The notes under the pieces were generated by a model that was not told the origin of the DNA, made no database searches, and saw only the letters and a program-made list of their open reading frames with translations. Positions 33,016 through 41,450 of a stretch of DNA of 64,000 bases are shown here, in pieces. Within the stretch, counting starts at the first letter, position 1, and the number at the start of each line of letters is the position of its first letter. The position numbers and the translations under genes are program-made. This DNA is from Arthonia radiata (Eukaryota > Ascomycota > Arthoniomycetes > Arthoniales > Arthoniaceae), in the NCBI GenBank assembly GCA_002989075.1, contig PSQN01000016.1, positions 3,054,336 to 3,118,335 on the forward strand, written 5' to 3'.

Positions 33016-34297
33016 CTACATGACAGACACTTCCCTGGGTGCCTCGCTCTCAGCGACGAGATTCATTGGTGCTTCTTGTTGAGGCTCTTCCCGCAGATGA
33101 CCGCGCTCGAAGCTCTTCATCGGCTTTAAACCATACTTGTCAAACATAGCCTTGTCCTCGTCCCAGCCATTGCATTCTGTTGTCAGCATCTTCTCGCCTG
33201 TGAAGATAGCATTGGCGCCGGCACTGAAGCAGAGAATCTGCTGTTCCTCGCTCATAGTCGATCGGCCAGCTGCTATGCGTATGATGGTCTTCGGCATCAC
33301 AAGCCGCGCAGTTGAGATTGTCCGTAGGATAGCGTCAAATGGAACAGGCTTATTGTCGCCCATCGGTGTGCCTTTGATGGGCACCAGTGCATTCACAGGG
33401 AATGATTCTGGATGTGATGGTAGGGTTGAGACTGTATGAATGAGACCGACGTGGTCTTCGGGCTTCTCACCAAGCCCTAAGATGCCACCACTGCAGACAT
33501 TGACGCCAGCATTTCGGACCGCGTCGAGTGTTGCTAACCGTTCATCGTATGATCGTGTTGTGATGACACTGGGGTAGTGCTCCCGGCTTGTGTCGACGTT
33601 GTGATTGTACGCAGTCAGACCGGCGTCTCTTAACTCCTCCGCCTGCGCTTGATCGATCATACCCAGGGTCACGCAGACCTCCATGTCCATGGCCCTGACA
33701 CCCTCTACCATGCTCTTGATGTTCTTCAAACTGGTTTTCCGCCCACGCATATCTCGCCAAGCTGCGCCCATGCAGAAGCGCGTGCTTCCATTGGTTTTGG
33801 CTGTGCGTGCTGCCTGGAGCACGGTATCCACGCTTGAGAGCTTGGTCGGCTGTAAGCCCACGTCTTTCTGGTACCTGGAGGACTGGGCGCAATAGGAACA
33901 ATCTTCGGAGCAGCCCCCAGTCTTGATATTCATGAGTGTGCACATCTGGACAGCTGAAGCATCATGGAAGCGCCGATGAAGCGCGCCCTGCCGTTCCAGT
34001 CAGTATGCCATTCTTTAGTATATAGCACAGACGACTAACGGATCTGAAGGCCAGCTCCATAAGCGGCGTGTTGTAGATTTCCCTAATCTCATCTTTACTC
34101 CAGTTACTGCGTGGCGACCTCGTGTTGCAAGCGTCTTCCAGTGTGCGACCGCTTCGTTTCGTTGTCGCATTCCCAGCACCCGTGGTAGGAGGGAAAAGGG
34201 AGCCAATGTTGTCGTCAATGACCGTGCTAAAAGAACGCGTGGGCTTGCTCGTCCCAAGGCGAAGTGCCAATCGTGCGGCACTTCTTGTTATGGCCAT
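33016..34297 (-). CDS. BIOB: Biotin synthase (radical SAM)
   Basis: Two exons: 34297-34040 and 33987-33016 (intron 52 nt, phase 0), 409 residues. It makes biotin from dethiobiotin by sulfur insertion. The join gives MELAFRSGALHRRFHDASAV, the standard family start. The radical-SAM 4Fe-4S cysteines are C112, C116 and C119 (CSEDCSYC). The 2Fe-2S ligands appear in STRFCMGAAWR, MEVCVTLGM, GVNVCSGGILGLGE and the Arg of TIIRIAAGRSTMSEEQ. The N-terminus (MAITRSAARLALRLGTSKP) is a clear mitochondrial presequence. The C-terminal 40 residues beyond the barrel are acidic and not conserved. It follows BioF on the same strand with 190 bp between, so the two may share regulation. Confidence 0.96.
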
Positions 34298-34486
34298 GGC
34301 GCGTCAAAGGCGAGTCGACGGTAATTTGAGGAGCAGGTGGGACGCTTCAGATTCATCGATGTGCGGATGGTGGGGGGAGCGTCGTGGTGGGGTCTTCACA
34401 CCGGCCTCGGGGCTTGGCGCTCGGAAGTTTTGGCGCGCTCTCCGAACCCCTATCAGTCTTTCTATTGCCTTGCACAACGAGGAAGC

Positions 34487-35840
34487 TCATAATAGGGCGC
34501 GCTGTAGAGGCTTTTCACTGACATGGTGCAAATCTTTCAGCCATTGCGATACCACCGCCAAAAGTCGATCCACCTCCTTGCTCGTATTTCCAGAGTGCAG
34601 ACAGACGCGCACCCTTTCCGCGCCCTTGGGAACCGTAGGATACACAATCGCCCGCACGACAAAGCCTTTTTGCTGACATACCACGGCAAGCTCTTTCGGC
34701 TGGCTTGTGCGTATGGAGAATATTGGTGACTTCGGCGGGCTTGGTAGTACCCGAAAGCCTGGCACCTCTGGTAAAGATTGGACCTCCGTATGAAAATGAT
34801 GGATGAGCCGCCACAGCTTCGCTTGAGCCTGGTCGAGTGGATCAGCGACACTCTCGAAGCACAAAAGGCACGACAGACCTGCATAGTGGCTCCTCTGCGC
34901 ATGAGTCGGTAAGTAGATAGGATCATGGCCAATGCGGGTAAGCCTAGGGCAGTCGTGTAGATGAAGCTGCGAGCGTAATTGATGAGATACTCTCTCATGA
35001 TCGGTGTGCACAAGACGATCGCTGTGACGAGTGATCAGTCTGCATATTTCACGCCAGGAAACTTAAGAATTGCTTACCTCCTGTGGAAGAGAGCGCTTTG
35101 CCAAACGTATGCAGCCTGGCTAGGAAGCGGTCCTGAAGACCTAGCTCGTAGACCAAGCCGCGGCCGCGCTCTCCGTACACGCCAGTTGAGTGTGCTTCAT
35201 CTACGATAAGGTGACCATTACCCAGTGGCAAACATTCTGATACCACTTTGAGAATGTCCTCGAGGGGTGCGACGTCTCCGTCCATGCTATAGACCGTCTC
35301 TACGGCCACGAACACATTTTGATCGCCAGAAGCGATCATCGATTGCTCACGACAAAGGCGAGTCAGTATCTGTCGCAGGCTTTCCGGACTATTGTGAGCA
35401 AATGATACACAGCCTTGAGCTCTTGATAGCCGCATACCCTCGTGCACGCTCGCATGGACATACTCGTCATATACCACGACGTCGCCTTGTTGTGGCACAC
35501 ACGAAAAGATTGCTGAGTTGGCATCAAAGCCTGAGTTGAACAGCAGTCCAGCCGGCCCGTCATGAAATTCAGCAATGTCCTGCTCGAGGCCCTCCAGGTA
35601 GGTCGAGTTGCCGTCTAGTAACCGTGACCCTCCGCTTCCAAGTGGTATTCTCTTCGCTCTCTGTAGCTGAGTGTGGAATTCTGATCTGAGCTGCGGAGAA
35701 CTAGAGAGGCTGAGAAAATCATTGGAAGAGAAGTCCACGCCATTTGGCTCCGTGATGGTTAGATTTCGCTTCGAACCCTTTTTCTCACGCTGTTGTAATT
35801 TCTGCTTCAAGACGTCTTGCAACTTGCCGCCTGAAGTCAT
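34487..35840 (-). CDS. BIOF: KAPA synthase (8-amino-7-oxononanoate synthase)
   Basis: Three exons: 35840-35078, 35021-34879 and 34828-34487 (introns 56 and 50 nt), 415 residues. The PLP enzyme condenses pimeloyl thioester with alanine, the first committed step of biotin synthesis. Motifs: VDFSSNDFLSLSSSP, IPLGSGGSRLLDGN, FNSGFDANSAIFS, YDEYVHASVHEGMR, VDEAHSTGVYGERGRG (Asp214, His217) and the PLP lysine Lys248 in HTFGKALSSTG; the first join continues AIVLCTPIMREYLINYARS. The ATG at 35840 is the first in frame; a 12-nt upstream exon at 35929-35940 (MLRQ) joined to 35852 would extend the protein in phase. The C-terminus ends in ALL, not an SKL-like peroxisomal signal, although Aspergillus KAPA synthase is peroxisomal. 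Confidence 0.93.
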
Positions 35841-36255
35841 TTGCTGAAGATGCTGTAACGCCACAATATTCTATGCAAGTTCGAAACAAACTATGAAAAC
35901 GCAAGAAGCGGTACTGGGTATGGAGTACCTGACGAAGCATCTTTGAACGACGAAGACCCTCAAAAAGCCAATGGTTCACCTGGTCGGTCCGAGCTTGCGA
36001 TCTCGGCCCGAGCGACTTCTGGATCTGGCGGGAAAACATACCTCAACACTTATTGCGCTTGGGACTTATTTTCCAGTCTTCTCTTTCACCAGCGGCTGAA
36101 AAATTGCCCATCTTTTACGACGCTGCTCAGGTGTATATCATCACTCTCCCTTCCAAGCTTGTGTCAACTAAGCCAAAGCCAAAAATAACACCACTACCAT
36201 CTCCAAGAAATGCCGCCCTTGGTGCTTGGCCACCGCGCCAATGCCAGGCACGGTT
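35841..36255. other. BioF upstream region
   Basis: 415 bp between the BioF ATG and the F-box gene's stop. It contains the possible 12-nt BioF first exon at 35929-35940 (gtactc donor, ttacag acceptor before 35852). Otherwise no feature is seen. Confidence 0.4.
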
Positions 36256-37525
36256 CTACCAAGAGCCAATGATGATAGCCTTGCCACCCTTGGCCTGTTG
36301 ACGCTCGCGCAGGCCCTGCTCCGTTACGACTAGCAGATGTCGACTCCGTATAATAACTTCCTGGATCAACAGTTCATAGCTTACGGCGAGCTCTTCGCCC
36401 GCTTGCACCAGCACCGGAGCATTGCGCTGCCCTCGTCGTTCTGACACCGTAAAGCGTACGCCAACATTTGGGGTTGAATTGTCGTTCACCCACAGAAACG
36501 CCGAGTCTCTGAGATCCAATTTTTCTTCGTCAGGGACGGACTCCGTCGGCGGATTCGCGTACTCTAGCCCTGCGCCAGTCCGCTTGATAACGCGATCTGT
36601 TCCATTTCCAAGGTTGTCATGCTGTTCATGCACTGCGCGCTTCTCGTCCTGCTCTTGTAGCCAATCTCTGAAGACGCGTACAACGCCTACGAGTTATTTA
36701 TCAGTCCAAACGATTCTCAGAAAGGGTTGTATGGACAACAGAAGACTCACCGTCGGAGGCCGTGACCGCACTGTATACAAAGCCTGATTTTGGGCCGGCA
36801 GTAACAAGCGAGGTGGTCGTTTGTAATTGTGTGAACATCTCATTCGCATCGAGATTCACATACTGTTTGGGTGGCGAAAACCACTCTTCTTCTATATCTG
36901 ATTCTGATGGATGCTCGGGCGCGGCATGTGTAGCATTCGTGCTTGAGTCTGGCTGCACTTGCTGCTCCGGTGTCTGCGGTATCGGTTGAGTAGGTGATGA
37001 GGATGTTCGCGCGTCGTATGTTCGCGTTCCAGGGACATCGCCAGCTGGATGTCTTCGCGGTCGAACTCGTGTGGTTCCTTTTCTGTAAGGTTTGAAGCGG
37101 GTGAACGCTTGGTTGTAACTCTGAAGCTGGGCGAGCGGGCTCTTGGTTGGATCAGGTGGCTCCAGACCTTCGATACAGAGGGGGGAACAAAGCAGTGCCT
37201 CTGCTGTCAAACGTAAGGAGGGGTGGTAACATTCCAGCTGCAGTGAACGGGCTCCGCTGAGCTGCGAGGAAGCTAGAAGGCGATGATGGACTATCTTGAG
37301 GACTAGGTGTGCAAAGCGGTGGTTTACGGAGGTGAAGGGCAGAAGCGCGGGCGTCGGAAAAGGATGAAGGATCGTGAGTAAGATCTGTAGCTGTGAGCAA
37401 TGTTACATGTTGGCGAGTGGTGCAGAGCAACTGACTTCATTGGGCAAGTCTGCCAGGCTTGGACCATCGGATCTGTGAGAGGAACGAGATACTGGGCGCG
37501 AAGCATTTCGGTCCCCAAAAGACAT
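36256..37525 (-). CDS. F-box protein
   Basis: Three exons: 37525-37436, 37384-36751 and 36686-36256 (introns 51 and 64 nt), 384 residues. The first join creates the F-box: SLADLPNEILLTILHPFPTP followed by ALLPFTSVNHRFAHLVLKIV, at about residues 23-62. Without this splice the frame looks like an unrelated Ser/Pro-rich ORF, so automatic calls may miss it. Then comes HHRLLASSQLSGARSLQLEC, a linker with SPTQPIPQTPEQQVQ, and a C-terminal region joining at AVTASDGVVRVFRDWLQEQ and containing SAFLWVNDNSTPNVGVRFTV. F-box proteins recruit substrates to SCF ubiquitin ligases through Skp1; the substrate here is unknown. It is divergent from the PQ-loop gene across a 336 bp shared promoter. Confidence 0.85.
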
Positions 37526-37861
37526 GGTGTCGGCCCTGGGGTTTCAGTCTCATAAGAGTAGGTGCTACAAAAGGATGATGGGATGTATGGATGGGCTTGG
37601 CCGATATGGACCGCGATCGGACGGGAGGATTAGGTGTGGTCCAAGCGCCACTGCGTGCATTAGCGTCTTTTTCCAATCCAGCGTGCCAGCCACCCAGCTT
37701 TCATCTCGTCAACAAATGCTCCCTGAGTTAGCAAACCTGACGATGTTGTAAAAAGATAAACAGTGCGGTGGCTTGTGTGTTGGATACCTTGTGAAAAGCT
37801 TTGTCCTTCCAATCCGCATTGAGTCCTATTTTGCTATCCAGCTTGAGCTCAATTGCACAGT
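37526..37861. promoter_or_regulatory. Shared divergent promoter, F-box / PQ-loop genes
   Basis: 336 bp between two start codons that point away from each other; both genes must be driven from here. I do not see a clear TATA box. An attgagtcctattttgctat stretch occurs near 37818. Confidence 0.5.
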
Positions 37862-38887
37862 ATGGGTGACGCTGCAGTGGTCAATGTACTTGGTACGATC
37901 GGCGCTGTAAGTCGTGCTGGCCTTTGGGAAAGAGCAGCCTGAATTGACATTAGACTTGAAGGTGTGCTGGTCGATACAGGTCTGTGAGAAGGGTCAGTAT
38001 TCGCACAAGACCAGTGTGCTTACATTGCTCTAGCTCATACCGCAAATCATCGTCAACTGGCGGCGCCATCATGCGATCGGCCTACAGCCGTCTATGATGA
38101 TGCTGTGGGCTTGGGCAGGTGTCGCACTTGGTGTGTACAATATCAGTGGCGAATTCAATATAGCGCTGCAGGTTCAACCGCAGATTCTGACGGTCCTCAG
38201 TCTTGTGACCTGGATTCAGTGCTATCATTATTCACAAGTATGGCAGAAGTCTCACAAACGAGCTGTGTGAGAGCCACAAGCTTATATAACCAGCACTGGC
38301 ACGCCTTGCGATCCATCCTCACGGTTTCGCCGCTCCTATTGGTGATGGGAGGCACTCAATACGGGTTGATCAGAGCCGTGCAGACAGCTCGTGAAAGACA
38401 CATTGAATGGCCTTCAAGACTGATGGCAGTACTTGCGGCAGTATTACTTGCTGCAGGGGTGTTGAGGCACTACTGGGACATCTACGTCCATCGTTCGGTC
38501 CGGGGCATCGCGTTCACCTTTGTGTTCCTCGATGCCGCAGGAGACCTGTTCTCGTTCGTCTCTGTCTTCTTTCAGCCGAGACTCGATGTGCTAGGGCTCG
38601 TCGTCTACGGAACGGAGTTCGCTCTGTGGCTTGGGGTGATGGCGTGCGGTATCTGCTTTAATATGCGACCTGCACTTCGCCGGATCATAGGGACAATCGA
38701 ACGCAGCGAAGAAACACCGCAAGAGCTGGATGTGAATGCAAGCATAGACGAGCACAGCGCAACTGTGAGGTCAGGTATCACTATGCATGAGCAGCTTTCG
38801 TCAACGTCGGTCTTTCGCACGCCTTGCATAGGTATGTGTAGGCGAGGTCGCTCGGCGCGGTCGCCCAGCGCAATGAGCGTTGCTTAG
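37862..38887 (+). CDS. PQ-loop repeat membrane protein
   Basis: Four exons: 37862-37906, 37962-37979 (an 18-nt microexon), 38034-38237 and 38294-38887; introns of 55, 54 and 56 nt, all phase 0; 286 residues. The joins give GTIGAVCWSIQLIPQIIVNW, a textbook first PQ-loop, then LQPSMMMLWAWAGVALGVYN and YHYSQHWHALRSIL. The second PQ-like repeat is YVHRSVRGIAFTFVFLDAAG with DLFSFVSVFFQP. About six or seven membrane segments. The relatives (cystinosin, Ypq and other fungal PQ-loop proteins) move amino acids or other small solutes across vacuolar or lysosomal membranes. The cytosolic tail is Ser/Thr-rich. Transport substrate unknown. Confidence 0.85.
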
Positions 38888-39392
38888 CGGTAGAGCACTC
38901 TAGCCAAAAATATCCAGGCTGCACCGTGGTACCTGCTGATGCTGACTTGCGGCGATGTCTACGGTTGGTCGCACCATAAGCTTCCTCGTCGCGTCTCAAC
39001 GAAATGACGGTTTTTGACAAGGAGTCGCACACAGCAAAGCCTGGCCTGCACGAAAAAAATTTCATTGCCAGGTCTCTGACTACCAAGAACTTCGAATGAT
39101 GTTATTGACCCAGGTCTGTCATGTCTAATGTCGAGCTCGACGTTCAGACTGACTCTTCAGGAGCAAATTGGAAAGCTGGTGGAGACTTCTAGATTAAGCT
39201 GTGATCCGAGCTCTACAGATCACGTGCTAGCGCGCTTTTGACGTGCTCCCTGCTCCACACCCGACGTCCATACTCGGCTGCTCTTTCCTCTTCTGCTATG
39301 CACCACCAAATATTCCTGCTTCTCATTTTGCGACTCGCTGCTTTTCACATAATGTCGATCTTCTCTCTTGCTAGTAATTCAAGCCAGTGTCT
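38888..39392. other. Gap before disordered nuclear protein gene
   Basis: 505 bp. Pyrimidine-rich just upstream of the next start (39260-39375), as is common before fungal transcription starts. A tRNA A-box-like tagcggtagagca lies at about 38886 but has no matching B box or cloverleaf. Confidence 0.45.
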
Positions 39393-41009
39393 ATGATTGG
39401 AAGCAACTGCTTCAAGATGGCATCCAATGGTTCAATATTCGGTATTGGTAGAACGAAGAGTAGAAATGCCGGCGAAAACGGCCCCCTTCACCCCGTGGAC
39501 AAAGAGCGAGCTCAAGGTATGAAAATGGAAACCCCTGGATGGCATGGTCCGCCGGAGACACATATCGAAACGTCGAAAGAATATCTACCCGAAACGTTTC
39601 AAGACCGTGGGCGGGGCAGCGGGCTTCAAGTTAGCAATCCCGATCCGAAAACAGACTCGCCCGCATCAGACGCCAAGATTCGTCTGGTTTTCAGCAGTCG
39701 TCGGAACAGTGCCAACACTACCAAGCACCGTGGGGAGAACGATCATGGACGAAAGTCTCGCTCTAGTCGAGAGTACAACAGCGAAGAGTATCCTTCCACC
39801 GCGTCTGAGGATGAGACTGACACGGAGGCGGATGGCGCTGTTGACTCACGCCACCGAGCCATAATAGAGCTAGAGCGCACAATAAAAATGACCAAAGCTG
39901 CGAGGTTGGAGCGCGCTCGCCTCGACCGTCAGCCCAAGACACCGGACTCTTATCCAGGCACATCAGACGGACAGCCGACTCGCCAGGTCATTGGACTGAA
40001 TGATAACAGCTCGCCGAATGCACCTCCTAATCATGAGTTTGCTGCAGAAAGAGTTCGCGACTCAGTCGATCCACCAGACTGGTCGTCGCGTGAGCACCGT
40101 GGCTGTGACACTCATCTGCCGCCTGTGGATCTCCCGCGGAACTTTCAGCAGCAAGACATGCAAGCTGACGGTCTAGATGAACACGGCGCCAGACAGATGG
40201 TCAATCGTGCTCAAGAGTACCACAAAGCCCACCACGCCCGCAAAAGCTCAGAGCCCCCGCCAATCATACCGCGCAAGCCAACGACTGGCTCGACGTTGCC
40301 TCATCACACACGCCCGTCAACTGCAGAACCTGCTGACATGCGTCAAGAGCCTCACAATCACAAAGCATACAACACGCTCGGCCTCCCCTATTCTCTGAAT
40401 TCTGCGCATTTCGACACGCAAATGCACGACGCCGCTCGTCACCGCGAGATGAGTGCTCAAACTCAGGGTTCTGGATATCGTCCACTGTCAAACGGCGTGG
40501 ATTCGAACGGTACACGTCAGCATACCAGCGCCACCACACTAGAGGGTGGATACCCACTCGACTACGACTTCAAAGATCTTTACGCCAAGCCATTTAACTC
40601 CCTCCTCAACGAGCCCTTCGACTACGACCCTCGCCAGCCCCGCGACCTCGAAGCCAGCCCCATTAACGTCAATCGCAAGCTCGAACACCTGTTGAAGCCC
40701 CTCGACCTCAGCTCAGCCGACTCCATCACTGCCGCGGAGCACTTCTTCGGATCTCTCACACTTGGCGAATGGCAAGCCACCGGTAAGTGGATCGTTGATG
40801 AATCGGCTAAGAGCGAGAAAACCCTAGCACAGAAACGTGAGGAAAAGAGGGAGATTGCTAAGAAGTTCGAGGCGGAAGTGGCGAAGCGGGAGAGGGCGGT
40901 GATGAGGGAGAAAGGTGAGATCGATGGTATTATGGGCGAGATGAAGAAGAGTGGGGCGGGTGTGCTGAAGGTGGGGAGTCCGGCTGGAAGCCAGAAGAGG
41001 AGGCGGTGA
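39393..41009 (+). CDS. Disordered, probably nuclear protein
   Basis: 538 residues from the ATG at 39393; the frame starts two codons earlier with GTG. A second ATG at 39417 (MASNGSIFGIG) has good context and is an alternative start. Mostly disordered and charged, with Arg/Ser/Glu-rich stretches (SRREYNSEEYPSTASEDETD is the style of residues about 125-145) and a short helix RAIIELERTIKMTKAARLER. The C-terminal 120 residues look conserved: NVNRKLEHLLKPLDLSSADS, EHFFGSLTLGEWQATGKW, then a Lys/Glu-rich coiled coil (AQKREEKREIAKKFEAEVAK) and a basic end QKRRR that could be a nuclear signal. Function unknown. Confidence 0.75.
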   Translation: MIGSNCFKMASNGSIFGIGRTKSRNAGENGPLHPVDKERAQGMKMETPGWHGPPETHIETSKEYLPETFQDRGRGSGLQVSNPDPKTDSPASDAKIRLVFSSRRNSANTTKHRGENDHGRKSRSSREYNSEEYPSTASEDETDTEADGAVDSRHRAIIELERTIKMTKAARLERARLDRQPKTPDSYPGTSDGQPTRQVIGLNDNSSPNAPPNHEFAAERVRDSVDPPDWSSREHRGCDTHLPPVDLPRNFQQQDMQADGLDEHGARQMVNRAQEYHKAHHARKSSEPPPIIPRKPTTGSTLPHHTRPSTAEPADMRQEPHNHKAYNTLGLPYSLNSAHFDTQMHDAARHREMSAQTQGSGYRPLSNGVDSNGTRQHTSATTLEGGYPLDYDFKDLYAKPFNSLLNEPFDYDPRQPRDLEASPINVNRKLEHLLKPLDLSSADSITAAEHFFGSLTLGEWQATGKWIVDESAKSEKTLAQKREEKREIAKKFEAEVAKRERAVMREKGEIDGIMGEMKKSGAGVLKVGSPAGSQKRRR

Positions 41010-41450
41010 TCATGTATAAGTAAAGTAAGATGGTGGAGTGGTAGGCATGATTTAGCGAGGCGTTTGCGAGGGCACGGAAAAATGCATGGTCTGATAAGAT
41101 GAGCGTGCATGCAGGGGTCACGGTCTGTACGAACGGAAACACGAGCTGCATGGGTATGATATACAAGTGCATGGAATCAATCGCAGGCATAGTCTTGCCT
41201 AATTACTGAAGATGTCTACCGCCGGCAATGCTGAGCCTCCTTGAGTCTTCTGCCAATTGCCAACACTTCGAATCATAGAATAGTACAGGAGTGTGGCCAA
41301 CGACGCACAAGAAGCGCGAGACCATGGAGGGCACACTTCGGTTTGCCATCGACTGCTGCAAGGTGTCTATAATCTATGTCATAATCCATATCCCGTCCCT
41401 CACCCTCCCACGTACAACTCCTCTCAACACATCCTACTTCCCATTCGCCA
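41010..41450. other. Convergent 3' intergenic region
   Basis: About 440 bp between two convergent stop codons. It should carry both 3' UTRs and polyadenylation sites. ORFs reaching in from the right are antisense shadows of the lipase gene. Confidence 0.45.

Noticed and set aside
38880-38910. tRNA A-box-like string
   Set aside because: No B box GGTTCGANNCC and no cloverleaf within 100 bp.
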